Assembly: GCA_002794785.1 (NCBI GenBank)
Contig: NBBA01000011.1
Span: 806,001 to 870,000, forward strand
DNA: 64,000 nt
Source: Coniferiporia sulphurascens
Lineage: Eukaryota; Basidiomycota; Agaricomycetes; Hymenochaetales; Hymenochaetaceae
Direction of reading: 5' to 3'
Part shown: one piece after another, positions 44,951 through 57,535 of the stretch
Layout of the letters: each line of letters opens with the position of its first letter
Position numbering within the stretch: the stretch's first letter is position 1
The notes under the pieces: model-generated
Told to the model about the DNA's origin: nothing
The model's database searches: none
Seen by the model: only the letters and a program-made list of their open reading frames with translations
Position numbers and translations under genes: made by a program

Positions 44951-46473
44951 ACGATGAGCCGATGACGCACGATTGACTTCACGTCTTTGACCTCCGATGA
45001 GGTAATGATAATCGCTTAGATAATAACTTAGCAGAACGGTAATGGTCGATCATATATTTTACACGTGGCTTTTGCCATCCGGCGAGCCGAAAAAAATGAA
45101 AAAGGAGAAAGCTGGACCTCTCTCTGACTCCACCTTCATCGGGACTGGATTGATTTGAACATCACTAACTTCGCAGGAGATGCGCGCACTCGGAAGCTTC
45201 TGGAGACTCCAGCGTCGTCGTGCTTGGTGAGCGCCCGATGAACTTCGCAAAATCGCAACAGATACGGTATCAGTTGGACCCGGGCGCGTAAACGCGGACG
45301 CGAACGATCTTTGCTCCTTGCTAGTCGCATCAAATAGACGAAGTAGACGGGATTTCATGAAGGATTTCGGGGTTGCTGACTGTGGACCGTGGAGCGCCAG
45401 TACATACTACACCCGGCGGTGCGCGGTGTGCAGTGCGGTGATAACGCACATGCTGAACTGGTCACTCCTATTTGCTGTTTCCTGACTGGACTTGAAACGC
45501 TTCTTGGCATATTACCACTTGTGTCCTTGAGAGAAAGCATCTCTCCTCGGGGCAAGAGCTTGGAAGACTATTGGCTCGAATTTCGGGCATCGGAGCAGAA
45601 TGGCAGCTAAGGTGATGCGGTATGTGTCATTATCGGATAACATACGAAATACTGTATACCCGCGTTCTTCTGAATCCAGCCTGAGGCTTGAGACCCTTCT
45701 TTCTGTGGAATGAAACGAATACTTTTTTCCTGAGTTTTTGAACGGGCCGCGGCGTGTTCGAAGACCGTCATCCCGCTGAATATATGGATGGCTCGTCAAC
45801 GTGGTTGACACGGTGGTCGCGGTGCTCCGGCATGGTGTTCTTGGCCTTCTCAACGAGGAAAAAACTTAGGAAACCCTTCGGCCAGCTGGAAGGCCGAAGA
45901 ACCACAGGTGTCATCTCAAAAGTTGTTTTTCGCACACCGGCTCTCAGACAACCGTGTCTACATAAATGATGCAGATGCAAAAGCATGCCGGCCCGACTTT
46001 AGGCACGCATGCTCAGTGACTCGGAAACGGAGAAACGGGGAACCTGCTAGAACAAGAGATACTCCGTTCAAGCAAATTTAAAAGTCTTGTGCTAGTCTCT
46101 TCCGTGCGATCTGCGCACAGCGGGAGCTCGTCGGCTGCGCGGAAAGGAATACTGAGTACACCATTGATCAGAAAGCTGAAGCTCGGTACTAATACTACGC
46201 ATACATATACTTCATACAACGTCTGTGATTTCGGTATCAGTCCGCGCCTGGTGCTCGGAACCATTTTTATCTCGGCTATCGTGGAAAAGAAAGCCCGTGC
46301 GGAGGAACCCCGACCGCAATCGAATTCTAGTGCGACTACTATTACTAATACGTATGTAAAATAAGCAGGGTTATAGTTTATCAAACGCGCAAGATAATTT
46401 CTCCTTTGGCATATTCGCGGATGCATCGAAAAGCGTTCACAGTTCTCACAGTCCGACTGCCTCCCTCTTCGTC
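44951..46473. other. Gene-poor stretch before the tandem ADH pair
   Basis: No gene is supported. Short frames at 45389-45610 (+) and 46089-46364 (+) have no family similarity. The right end is the promoter of the first NADP-type alcohol dehydrogenase. Confidence 0.5.
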
Positions 46474-48067
46474 ATGTCTACGACACAAAAGACCTTCAAG
46501 GGATACGGTATCACCGGTGGGCGCGCGCCTCGACTGACTGGAAGCAACCGTTACTCATCATTGGCGTTTAGACGCCGGCAAATGGTCGGATTTCAGCATT
46601 GTTGAGTTCCCGTCTAAGCACTGGGAAGAGACCGATGTGGAAGTCGCCATTACGCATTGCGGGTAATATTAATCACTTAATGTTTGCTGCTTGTATCTCC
46701 TTAATTTCATCCGATTGTGTTCCGGTTTTTCAGCGTCTGTGGCACTGACGTCCATACACTTTCGGGCGGCTGGGCTCCGGTCCAGCTTCCCCAGGTCGTT
46801 GGGTAATACTAACGTCTTATTGATTTGAGCGTAATTACGTTACTTACTGATTGGTGCATCCATCGCGCCGTCCGTTCTACAGACATGAGATAGTCGGTAC
46901 CGCTGTGCGTATTGGCTCGCAGGTCAAGAGCATCAAAGTCGGCGACCGCGTCGGCGTTGGCGCCCAAGTCTCCTCGTGCTACACCTGCAGGCTATGCACG
47001 TCTGATAATGAGAACTATTGCTCGAAGAAGCTTCACACTTACGTGCGCCGCGAATCTTCGCTTCTGCATGTGTTTAACCCGAAGGCTCACGTTTGCTATC
47101 CACATGCGTACTAAAATAAACAGGGTGAATTGTACCCCGACGGGGTCCGCACCATGGGCGGCTATGCAACCGGCATCATTGTGAACGAGCAATACGTCTT
47201 CCCTATCCCAGATGGCATAACGTCGGAGAACGCGGCATCGATGCTCTGCGCGGGCCTGACGGTCTTCGCGCCCCTCATCCGAAACGGTATCGGGTCAGGC
47301 AAGAAGGTCGGCATCGTCGGTATTGGTGGTTTGGTACGTAAGATCGATCGACCGCGAGAACACGGACTGATATGACTCGAAAAATTGATTCCGCTTCGCC
47401 CGACGATAGGGCCACTATGCGGTCCTCTTCGCCAAGGCGCTTGGCGCGGAGGTATACGCGTTCTCACACAGCGCGTCGAAGGCGGAGGACGCCAGGAAGA
47501 TGGGCGCGGATCACTTCATCGAGACAGCACGGGAGGGTTTCCATACTCCGTATGAGATGGCGTTCGACCTTATCATCTCGACACGCGACGCCGCGGCGGG
47601 CTTCCCCTTCTCAGAGTTCCTTTCGTGCGCATCCCAATGTTTGTCTGTGGGCAAGGGCCTGACTCACCTGAGCGTGCCTTTTTTCTTTCTTCCCGGTTTT
47701 CGGCGCAGGATGATATCACCGTTCGGCAAGTTCATCTCCGTCGGAATTCCAAACGAGAAACTCCCCGGGTTCCACGCGTACATGTTATGCAGCAACGGGG
47801 CTTCCTTCGGCGGGTCGCACCTTGGCTCGAAGACGGACGCGATGAAGATGCTCGCACTCGCTGCGGAGAAGGGTATCAAACCCTGGTGTGTGATTTCTCG
47901 CTTTCTTGTTGTCCGAGTACCCGAATGACGAAATGACCTTGTTGTTCAGGATCGAAGTCCTCCCGATGAAGGACGCAAAGACGGCAATCGAGGGCGTGTG
48001 GAAAGGCAAGCCTCGGTACCGATACGTACTCGTGCAGGACATCGTCAACGAGAGAAGTCGGTATTAA
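46474..48067 (+). CDS. NADP-type alcohol dehydrogenase (ADH6/CAD), copy A
   Basis: Zinc alcohol dehydrogenase of the ADH6/ADH7/cinnamyl-alcohol family, which reduces aliphatic and aromatic aldehydes with NADPH. Eight exons (46474-46516, 46572-46662, 46734-46802, 46883-47042, 47124-47333, 47410-47624, 47709-47885, 47950-48067) give 360 residues. Catalytic zinc motifs are HCGVCGTDVHTL and GHEIVG. The structural zinc lobe has four cysteines (SSCYTCRLCTSDNENYC). YPDGVRTMGGYATGI and the Rossmann loop VGIVGIGGLGHYA follow. It is a tandem duplicate of the gene at 50520. Its second exon lacks three codons present in copy B, and its C-terminus is five residues longer. Aldehyde detoxification or lignin-aromatic metabolism is a plausible role. 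Confidence 0.95.
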
Positions 48068-48852
48068 ATTGGAGATAGAACCGAGAGCGTGTGTATTATG
48101 CCCGGCAGAGATTATTTCCAGCTAGGAATAACTTATCGAAAATCACATCCACCAGCTGTAATCCACGCTGTTGGCTTGGTAAAGCGGGGGGAATAGTGAG
48201 ATCTCCTGTAAAGAAAAATAAGAAGAGAACGTCTGCGGATATACATGTATGTATAGTGATCCGACATACTCACGACGGGAGGAATGAAATTTTTGTGATT
48301 TAGATCCAAGAAGTAGACTCGGGGATTTCGGACAGAGGAACAGACTTTAAAAAAATCAGAGTTCCTACTAGAGTCGTGCTATATTTGAAAGAGAAATGTC
48401 GGAAGCCGTCATCGGGAAGGAACAACACGCATCCCGCTTCAACGCCGAACTTCACTTCGTGATCATCAGAAGTGATAGTTAAATAGCAAGTAAAACATCG
48501 TGGCGTCAGAAGAGCAAGTTATTTGCAGCTCAGAGTAGCGAATCAAGATCCTGAGCAATAGTTGTGGAAGTTAGATCAAGTCACGGCTACATGGGCGCTG
48601 GCACAAATCAGATTTAGAGAACCAGCGACAAACCATCATATATAAATTCCAGGTGAAGCTTCAGTTCAGTAGTGACATCCTAACCATCTGATACACGAGA
48701 TCCATAAAATTTTCGGGGAAGCGTGTTCAACTCGGGGAGAGACTCGGGCTGCTGTAGAAGAAGATGGATGAGAATCTAATCAAGTCTGTCTGATCTGCCA
48801 ACAAGCACTGACATCTCTATCAGCGTCCGCGCTCTGTCGAAGCTTGGTGACC

Positions 48853-49461
48853 ATGATTATCTTCCATAGTGAAAACTCTGTACAGGAGCCACTCACAAGT
48901 TCAAGTTTAAGAATTGGCCAATTAAGCCGTGAAGTCAAGGCTTCTTCGGCGAATTACATAATATTATGTCATATTCCAACTCTGTCAGTCACCACCACTC
49001 TGTCAATAGTCAATTGGCCCCTCGGAATCCAATCACCTCTTAACTACGGGGCGCTGTTCTCGTTTATCGATCCATGGAGTCTGGCTCTAGCGGGCTTATG
49101 GGCATCACGATTGTCCTTGCTCGGCACCGGATTCGTCGGCAGGTCATCTACTTTGCATCAGCGGTGGTGCGGTTGCCTTACAAATACTTTCGGGCATGAG
49201 GGCATCACTTGCAGCCTAGACTTTGTCGGACCAGTGAAACAACTGTCAGTGAACTTGCGAAATGAGCGCCTGTATCGTGGCGATTACTCGGACGGGGACA
49301 TGGCGTCAGCGTCGACAGAGGGGCTAGTTATCCCGGACCCATACAGCAAGTGCAGACCAGGGAGTGCGGAATTTGTACGGGTGGTATCTGCGACGCAGAT
49401 AGAGACTTGTACGGATGCAAAGGCCGCGTGTTTCGTGGATCTTTCTGTGCGAGTGCATTGA
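48853..49461 (+). CDS. Uncertain orphan open frame
   Basis: A 202-codon frame from ATG 48853 to TGA at 49459-49461, not antisense to any known gene, sits between the two ADH copies. It is leucine- and serine-rich with several cysteines in the second half, and has no motif, signal peptide or repeat I recognise. It is unusually long to be chance in this AT-richer spacer, but no family or splice evidence supports it. Confidence 0.25.
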   Translation: MIIFHSENSVQEPLTSSSLRIGQLSREVKASSANYIILCHIPTLSVTTTLSIVNWPLGIQSPLNYGALFSFIDPWSLALAGLWASRLSLLGTGFVGRSSTLHQRWCGCLTNTFGHEGITCSLDFVGPVKQLSVNLRNERLYRGDYSDGDMASASTEGLVIPDPYSKCRPGSAEFVRVVSATQIETCTDAKAACFVDLSVRVH

Positions 49462-50439
49462 CAGACGACGTTATTTGAGATTCGACCCGTACTATGAGGA
49501 AGTGCATCCTGTGCAGCGGGCATAAATGGAGTGCCATCCTCGGTGGTAAAAGGTGTGTGCACATTTCATACTGGGATTGGTGGAAATTCAACCTGAACAA
49601 TAATACAATACTTTTCAAGAGGTTTCCTCTTTGACCTGATAAGACGGGCGTCACGAAGCCATGCAATGTCGGGGATCGGCTATATGACGGAAGAGGCACG
49701 TTGTAGTTTATTTTTAAAATCGCTTTTGGGAATTCTTTTCTTCCGCACGCGGTATTCTTCGGTCCAAGGCACCCTTGTTCGTGAAGATGTCCGCCGGCTA
49801 TACGACCGACACACCCCGACGGTTAATTCCCAGACGCCCGTGCGGTCTATTTCAGTCAAGCAAGGGACAGGGCTCTGCCCGATCCCCGCGGGTGCCGAAC
49901 CCCGTGCAAGTCCTTCCAGGTCACTCAAGGAGCGGTGTAAAGGCCGTTTTTGCACCGAAACAAAGAAGCACGGACTTCGGAGCGCATATTATTACTCACT
50001 ATCACTTCCTGACGTAGATGTAAGATTTCTCTTTGAATTCAAGGCGCGAGGCTAATATTTCCTGTCAAGTTCAAAACAGACAAGATCATTCTGATACATA
50101 TGGCTACTAAATAAACCGAGCATCTGGAGAGATAGAAGATAAGGCCGCAACGACTGGAGGAGGAAGAAACGAGTACCTACCTGACCGGAGGTGGCCCGCA
50201 TGAACTTAACTGCAAGAAGATTCCGAGAAGATCGGCCAGAGGAGCACTCGTCGTATACCCTTACGATAAACCGCGACGGTCCGCTACATGCCGATTGCCA
50301 GACGGCGCTAGTAAGCAGCCAAGGTGTGTAATGGACAGCGCTAGTAAGCGACCAAGACGATCCCGCAAAAGTGCTCCCGGAAGGAAGCCCGACTGAATTA
50401 CTTCTCACAACGACTTCTCAGGAAGCGCCTTCATTCAGC

Positions 50440-50447
50440 TATATAAG
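50440..50447 (+). promoter_or_regulatory. TATA box of ADH copy B
   Basis: TATATAAG, 73 bases before the ATG at 50520 and followed by a pyrimidine-rich leader. No comparable TATA was seen at this distance in copy A, so the copies may be expressed differently. Confidence 0.55.
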
Positions 50448-50519
50448 ACCCCTGCTATCCGTCCGGTATTTGGCACAAAACAGCCCCTATCGCATTACGC
50501 CTCTGCTGCCTTCTCTACC

Positions 50520-52012
50520 ATGTCGTCGTCGCAAAAGATCTTCAAGGGCTACGGTATTACTGGTAAGTATATCCGGCAATTCCCTTGAAATATCCCTCAA
50601 AGGTGCCCCAGACGCCGACAAATGGTCGGACTTCAGCATTGTTGACTTTCCGTCGAAAAACTGGGAGGAGACCGATGTAGAAATTGCCATCACACACTGC
50701 GGGTATGCTCTACAATCTTTGGCGCGGTTTTATCCATCGGGAACATTTCCTCCTTTTATTAGCGTATGCGGATCCGACGTTCATACACTTTCGTCCGGCT
50801 GGGGTGCAGTCCAGCTTCCCATGGTTGTTGGGTAAGTACCTTTATCTCGCTCTACTTGCACTCCTCCTTACTTTGGTCGCACCGTTTCTCAAATGATAGT
50901 CATGAAATTGTCGGCACTGCGGTACGAGTCGGCTCGCAGGTCACTGGCATTAAAGTCGGCGACCGCGTTGGTGCCGGGGCTCAGATAGCCTCGTGTTACT
51001 CCTGCAAGCAGTGCACATCAGGCATTGAGAATTACTGTCCGAAAAAAATACACACTTACGTGCGTCAACGCTTCTCTCTGATAAACGTGCTGTGAAGAAC
51101 AACGCCTAACGGGAACTATAGGGTGCACAATACCCGGATGGTGTTCGCACAATGGGCGGCTATGCTACCGGTATTATTGCACACGAGCAATTCGTATTCC
51201 CCATTCCAGAAGCCATTTCGTCCGAGGACGCGGCGTCAATGCTCTGCGGCGGCTTGACCGTGTTCTCACCCCTCATTAACAACGGTATCGGGCCAGGTTC
51301 GAAAGTGGGCATCGTGGGTATCGGCGGCCTCGTGGGTGTATTTTCTTTATCTGCTCGAATGTGGGCTGACCTGATTGAATCAACGTAAGGGCCATTATGG
51401 AATTCTGTTTGCCAAGGCACTCGGAGCGGAAGTTTACGCATTTTCGCACAGCATGTCAAAGGCGGAAGACGCAAAAAAACTGGGCGCAGATCACTTCATT
51501 GCGACTTCACAACCCGGTTTCCACACCGCATATGATACGACGTTGGATGTCGTCATCTCGACGCGGGACGCGGCGGCAGGGTTCCCCTTCGATGAGTTCC
51601 TCTCGTGCGTACACATACATGATACCATTTATCCACGGGAGGTCGTCACTGACCGAGTAAACGTGTTTCCAGTATGCTTCAGCCCCTGGGGAAATTTATC
51701 CTCCTCGGTGTCCCAAATGAGAGCCTCCCTGGGGTCAATGCATTAAATCTCGTTGTGAGAGGGGTCAGCTTCAGCGGATCGCATATTGGCTCGAAGAAAG
51801 ATGTAGCTCAAATGTTGGCGCTTGCTGCAGAGAAGAACATCAAGCCTTGGTACGTACAGTCCTCCGTCCTTATTGCGACCCATCGCCTTAACGTCCATAC
51901 ACTATCCAGGATTGAAGTCCTTCCAATGAAAGAAGCGAAGGCGGCTGTCGAGGGTGTGTGGAACGGCAAGCCGCGATATCGCTATGTGCTCAAGCAGGAT
52001 ATTGAGGCGTGA
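50520..52012 (+). CDS. NADP-type alcohol dehydrogenase (ADH6/CAD), copy B
   Basis: Eight exons (50520-50562, 50603-50702, 50763-50831, 50900-51059, 51122-51331, 51390-51604, 51673-51849, 51910-52012) give 358 residues. Six of the eight exon lengths are identical to copy A upstream (43, 69, 160, 210, 215, 177 bases). Motifs: HCGVCGSDVHTLSSGWG, GHEIVGTAVR, structural zinc CYSCKQCTSGIENYC, GGYATGIIAHEQFVFPIP and VGIVGIGGLGHYG. The function is as for copy A: NADPH-dependent reduction of aldehydes. Substitutions are spread across the protein, so it is not a recent copy. Confidence 0.95.
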
Positions 52013-53056
52013 GGTCTGGTTAGAAATAGACATTAGAAACGTACTATATGCACCTGCAGGCTTTGTAAAATAATAACCACACGGATTTCGCGAATAACAA
52101 TCATCTCCAGGACAATCAGTAGAAGCGCCATAGTAACATACATCGATGGTCATGCACATGCAGGCCAAGAGGATAGGCCAAGAAAATGGTCTTAGTTGAA
52201 CCCCCCCCCCAATAACCCAAATGAGTCCGTGCTGCTCACTCCTAGAAGGAGGTACATTTTGTCCGTTGGCTCGGCTGACTAGACCCTGAGGATCTGGGAT
52301 GCAGAGAGAGGACATTGCAAGAGCCAAAACAAAACAAAGGGAGTCGACCAAGTATATCTCCAATCTCTAACCTTTGCATCACAGGTCCCCAGAGTGCCGT
52401 CTCCGAACCAACCACAATATGCCCTCCATCGCACGAGCTCGCGATAAAACAACGCCATGCGGTTGTGGTTAAAACTCGTGCGGGACCGGTTACTCGAACA
52501 AAGAGACCCGAGAGAACGCAAATTGAGGAGAGATAGCGAAAGACGCTCACATCAAAAACAAAAACGAAACCAAAAAGAATCAAGTTAGCAATTAGTGTCG
52601 CCACTCGGTGACCGGACCAAGCTTGAGACCGTTCCCCCGCAAACGCTTCTTGAAATTTTCGCTCCTCGTATCATAATGCAGCTTGACATCCGTAGCAATC
52701 GTTTAGGTATGGGTCCGAGTCGTGCGAGTGAGTCGGGACTCGGTCGGCCGCCGAACGAGGACCCAAAGCCACCGCTTTCGTATGATGGATAAGCTGCGTG
52801 AGAGCAGGAGAAGAGAAGAAAAGAGGCAACTAGCGCCACAGGATAGACCGTCTTTTTTCCATTGTAAATATTGGCGGGTTTCTGGATGGAAGTTTTTTAC
52901 AAAAGGAGCCGAAGTCGGAATATGCGTAATCAGAAATTTATTTTACAAAGGGGTTCAATGTTGATCTCAAAACCTGGCATCTCGCACACTAGTACTCCTG
53001 AGATTTCCTCCATTCCCGCACGCGGAAGTAAAACTCTGGCCCCTATATTTTTTTCT

Positions 53057-53069
53057 AAAAAGAGCAAAA
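53057..53069 (-). terminator. Pol III termination signal
   Basis: On the minus strand a T4 run lies 15 bases after the tRNA-Ala end, then T5, the expected RNA polymerase III stop. Confidence 0.6.
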
Positions 53070-53083
53070 GAAACCAACTATTC

Positions 53084-53156
53084 TGGATACTAGGCGGATT
53101 GAACGCCTGCCCTTTCGCATGCAAAGCGAATGTGATAACCACTACACTAAGTACCC
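53084..53156 (-). tRNA. tRNA-Ala (anticodon UGC)
   Basis: A 73-base gene without intron folds into a full cloverleaf. The acceptor stem is GGGTACT paired with AGTATCC. The D arm reads GTG...CAC. The anticodon stem TTCGC/GCGAA holds the loop TTTGCAT (anticodon TGC). The T stem AGGCG/CGCCT has the loop TTCAATC, and A73 is the discriminator. The third acceptor pair is G-T (G3:U70), the universal alanine identity element. CCA is not encoded, as in eukaryotes. Confidence 0.95.
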
Positions 53157-54010
53157 TTACATCATTGTATTACTTTTACTTATATAGTAAAGATTCCACC
53201 ATCCCTGGTCGTTCACCAGTATACACGGCAAAGCTTCCAGCAAATTACCTTTGCGAACTCTTCAGACGCCCTCACATGCTGGATAAAGCTTTCGTTTTCA
53301 ATGACGAGTCAAAAGGCATTGGTACTTGCGCGTAGGATCATGCAAGTTGCGGGTCCTTCGCTAGTGCTGGGTAAAGTACTGTAAGACACTCGCTGGAAAC
53401 GTTATCGCAGATTTGTAGAACCTGCAGAAATGAAGTACAGAGACAATACCAGGCCCATCCTTCCGTAGCCATGTGTAGAGGCATGACTTGAGAGGACTAG
53501 ATGGTCCAAGAGGGTTGCGCATTTTCTTTCCGTATCTGTGTTCAAAAACTCCAATCGCCCAGAGCCATGCAAGAGGTCACAAGGACGAAGTGTGCGTTGA
53601 AGGATGGGGGAATACGTCAGTTTGATAATGTAGACACGTAATCATCCTCACGGGCAAGTAGAACCCGCGTACACGAACCCGTAAGGAATGGTACACACCA
53701 AATGATCAAGCATAATGGACAGTTGACAATACATACTCTCATAAACAGTCGTAAGGCTGATCGTGATAATTTTTCTTAGAGTCATGATCCAGCAGGTGGT
53801 CCAAAAGGAGAAAACACAGCATTTTGAAAGCTTTCACGACGTGTAGACTTGTCGAATCAGATATCAGTGGTTGCCTTCAGAATTCAGTCCAGGCTTTGAC
53901 AATACAAGTTCGGTTTCCTAACTGAGATACACACAAATGTCAAATACAATCAGAGGCAAATATCCGCAATGAATAACTAGCGCTGCTCTCTCGGTTCTGC
54001 AGAATTCCAA

Positions 54011-55161
54011 TCAGTCAAAAGGTTGATTGCGAAAATCGGAACCTAACTTACGTGACCACTGGCAATTCAAAATAAGATTGTCGTAGCCCATACCATTCAC
54101 CTTGTGCAATGCTCGTTCCGCATTCACACGGTCCTCGAAGCTGACGAATGCATAACCCTTGCCCTGGCCCGTTTCGCGGTCGCGACCGATGTACACACGT
54201 GCGACGCGACCGAAGTTGCTGAATAGCTCGCGCAGGTCCTGGTCCGTCGTATCCTCGGAGACGTTCGTAACGCGTAACGTAGGTAGGTCGTCCCGCCCAC
54301 CGCCTGGCCTTCCCATTGACTCGCCCACGCGCGTTCCACCACCAGAACGCATTGAAGGAGGTACATATTTTCCTCCTACAGTAGCTGCCGCTGGAGCAAC
54401 CGCGTCATCGTCTCCCATAGGCGGCGTTTCTGCTGGAGGTGTGAGATACATAAATCATAAATACCAAGACCAACCACCATACCGTCAAATCCAGCGAGCG
54501 AGTCTTTGTACGGACATCTGGCCGTGTAATGGTCACCCTTGCACGTACGACAAACCACCTTGCCAACACCAGCCTTCGCGAGGTTCGCTTTTATACTGTC
54601 TTCAGGTACCAGGTCCGCCTCCGTGGACTAAAATAACGTTAAGAAATGAGATTATGCCTGGAGAATAGGTGACAACGGACGTACCTTGTTTCCGGCACTG
54701 ATCTTCAGCGTAACATTTTCTCCTACTGTGGTCGTCGCACGATCAGGGCCCGCTTTCTTTCCTCGTTCCTGCCCAAACTTCGCCCAGCCTTTCCGCTCCG
54801 CAACCGCCTGCCCCACTACGGCCTTCTGTAAGGTTCGTCTTATCCGCTTGGTAATCTGGACAACAACCGTAAGCGAGTTTCGCAGAAATTCCGAGGGTGT
54901 ATGCACTTGCCTTCACTTTCTTTCCCTCATCATTTACCGAAAACTCGACAACTGTGATAATATCACCATCTTCTGAAACCTGTGCAGGCTTCGGCAGACT
55001 CGGTTGCTCTGTAGCGATTTAAGATGAGTAATAGGATCCGATGTAAAGGAGACTCACCGAATTCATCAACATCGTCCGCCCAAGAGTGCTTTTGTGCCCT
55101 ATGATTTAAGTAAGATCAGGAAGTATGCTCAAGATTGTAAAGCGTACGTTGATGAAGCCAT
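54011..55161 (-). CDS. TIF35: Translation initiation factor eIF3 subunit G
   Basis: eIF3g is a subunit of the eIF3 complex that helps 40S ribosome scanning and reinitiation. The start exon is only 14 bases (MASST). The next gives AQKHSWADDVDEF, then QPSLPKPAQVSEDGDIITVV and DEGKKVK. A GC-donor intron (GCAAGT) follows, then ITKRIRRTLQK and AERKGWAKFGQERGKKAGP. A zinc knuckle, CRTCKGDHYTARCPYKD, follows. The C-terminal RRM has LRVTNVSEDTTDQDLRELF (RNP2) and GKGYAFVSFEDRVNAERAL (RNP1). The TGA is at 54011. All domains are in the order expected of eIF3g. Confidence 0.95.
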
Positions 55162-55372
55162 ACTGGAAAACGGGATTTTCTGAGACGTTTGTATCACCTC
55201 TAGTGGCTGGTCTTATGTGGGCAGAAACACGATTTCGTCGTCGCTGAAATTACAGGCCAGTGAGGTCGACGGGTCAGAGCGAAGGTGGCGGCCAAATTTG
55301 CTGCGTGACAGAATTGTCTCGTTATGATGTTTGTCATCACTAATACGATGTCACGGCAATTCGGATTTATTG

Positions 55373-57535
55373 ATGGCGGGGAAACAAGCGCTTACTCTGG
55401 AAAGTATCATGATGTCGTTGATGAAACTCCCAGAGGAGACTCTCTTACAAATTCTCTTACACCTTTGCTTAAGAGACATACTCACATTTACTTCAGTCTG
55501 TCGCAATGCTTACGCCCTTTTCGTGAACTCGACTCGGCTTCAATATGTCGCTGAACTGGAGGCCGCAGGGTGCCAGGACATCTTACCATCGGATCAGCAA
55601 CTCGCAGCGAATATAGATAGCCAGGCAAACCCTAGTATTCCTGAGCGCCTAAAATATCTACGTGAACGCGAAGCTCGCTGGCGCGAACTGGACCTTTTGA
55701 AAAGGGCAGCAAAGATTCCTCCACCCAACAAAGCAAGACTATCGATCTATGACCTGACAGGGGGCGTGTACGCATGTGGGAACAGTGCGCGCGGGAGTGG
55801 ACTGAATTTTCTCGATCTCAGGGAAGTTTCGCACCACAGCGAAATCTGCAGCAGTCAGGATCAAAGCCGGGAACGAAGGCTGCTTCCCCCGAAACAGGCC
55901 GTTTTCTGGAAATCCTTTTCTTTCAAAAAGAACATAGTTGACTTTGGCATGGCCCTGCAAGAGCATGACCTTATAGCAATTGTCAGTTCTGACGGAAAAA
56001 TAAAAACTCGTCAAGGCATCCGATCCCGGTAAGTCTGTCTCCTTGTGATTATTTGGTGCCGCACTTTTATCACTTAAGTTCAACTTTACCGCTCCCTTTA
56101 TATTTCTAAACGTTCGGCCCGCTGCTGGTAAACCACCGTTACACATCTGATACTTTTCCCCGCTCAAATAGCTTCCATGATTTACAATTGCATCTGCAAT
56201 GTTTTTCGACATGTCTGCCTCATCCCTCCGCCAAGGAACCGCTCATCAAACTAATGCAAAAGCCGATCCAATACGATTATCCATCGCCAACTATTGAAGT
56301 TGTAGGACCTTATGTCGTTGTCCTGCTTAAATTTCCATACGAACGACCAGCCAATGCGACTGAGGACCTCTTCGCTTACAACTGGAAATCAGGGCGTCTT
56401 ATAGCGGTAGGCCGTGCGCTTCGATTATTTATTGTTGGTGCTGACATTTGGCGGATGGCAGCACCTCCCTTTCACTAAGTCCACATACACGACACTGTCT
56501 TTTGTCACACCCTCTCTCTTTGTCATGCCCAACCTTCAGCAACACTGCCTCGACCTTTTTCAATTTCGCACTTCAACTGATAACGTAGAGCAGCTGTCTC
56601 TGGTGGGAAAGCTGTGCCTCCCTGGTCTGGTTAGTGGTTTCAAGCTGATGACAGCATCTTGTCGTGGCGACCCGAATCCCTCGGGATATACTCCTGATTG
56701 TATGAGAGGCACAAACGGCCAAACACTTACCGATACTCATGACGCTGACTGGACTCCGAACAAAAAATGGGGAGCCTCCGGATTCGGGATATCGGCAGAT
56801 CCCCTAAAAGCTATCATCTCGTTCAGCCTTTCGTATTCACCAGTAGCGAACTCCATTAATTTTGTTGTGCATCGATCGACCTTGGCCCGCCTTGCGCTGG
56901 CTGGCGTAAACTCGGTTGTGCACAATTCAGAACACAATGAAACTAGGCCAATGTTTGTGACAGCATGGAGTGACTGGGGTCAAGACGTTACGCGATGGCG
57001 CAGCGAGGAAGACGATACGGAATGGGAAACGACGATGGCTGGCCAGCGACAGGTGTTCACCGCACTGAACAGAGGCTCTTCACCTTCCATCATTGTGCGA
57101 GATTATAACCCGTATAACGTGCGACGCATGAAGCTTTCGGAGTCCAGCGAATCACTCGGCTTGAACGCCGAAACCCAGGACGGCGTTCGCGGTTCGGGTG
57201 CTTCAGTCTTCCGAGATCGGCTTATAAAAGACTATCTATCGGAAAGACCATTTCATCCCTTCGTACGACACCCCGTGCGCGTTAGGGATACACGTGTGCC
57301 GTTCTTTGCCCCGTGCTTCAGGGAGGGGGATCTATTTTCTGGTCTTCCCTGTGTGGATTTTTTCGTTGTGGGCGATCGTGAAACTTACTCTAGCTTGCTT
57401 ATGGACGAGGAGCGGATCATCGGCTATCTGGTAAGTCTGCCCGAATTTCTTTCGTGCCAACAGGACTCACAGGAAATCCAGGAGGGAGATAACGATGATA
57501 TTGCGCAGATAACCGTTTTCTCTATGTATCCTTGA
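55373..57535 (+). CDS. F-box domain protein
   Basis: Four exons (55373-56028, 56172-56406, 56462-57430, 57464-57535) give 643 residues. The F-box lies at residues ~14-60: MKLPEETLLQILLHLCLRDI then FTSVCRNAYALF. This is the segment that binds Skp1 in SCF ubiquitin ligases. The rest is a beta-rich domain (LFVMPNLQQHCLDLF, GFKLMTASCRGDPNP) common to a large mushroom F-box family with unknown targets. Gene family expansion of this type is frequent in Agaricomycetes. The start at 55373 is chosen as the first ATG in frame before the F-box; 55409 and others inside are possible. A decayed copy of the 3' end follows. Confidence 0.85.

Larger units (their letters stand above)
48068..50519. other. Spacer between the tandem ADH copies
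   Basis: 2.45 kb without a recognisable gene except the uncertain open frame at 48853-49461. A GC-rich patch (about 49790-49950, containing CCCCGCGGG) precedes the promoter of copy B. Confidence 0.5.
52013..54010. other. Intergenic holding a tRNA gene
   Basis: Apart from the tRNA-Ala at 53084-53156 no gene is supported. A run of about ten C residues lies near 52201-52210. A minus-strand frame at 52585-52839 with a signal-peptide-like start (MALVASFLLFSCSHAA) lacks other support. Confidence 0.5.

Noticed and set aside
52585..52839. Small protein with a signal-peptide-like start
   Set aside because: Only 84 codons, with no cysteine pattern or family resemblance in the mature part. Chance is likely.
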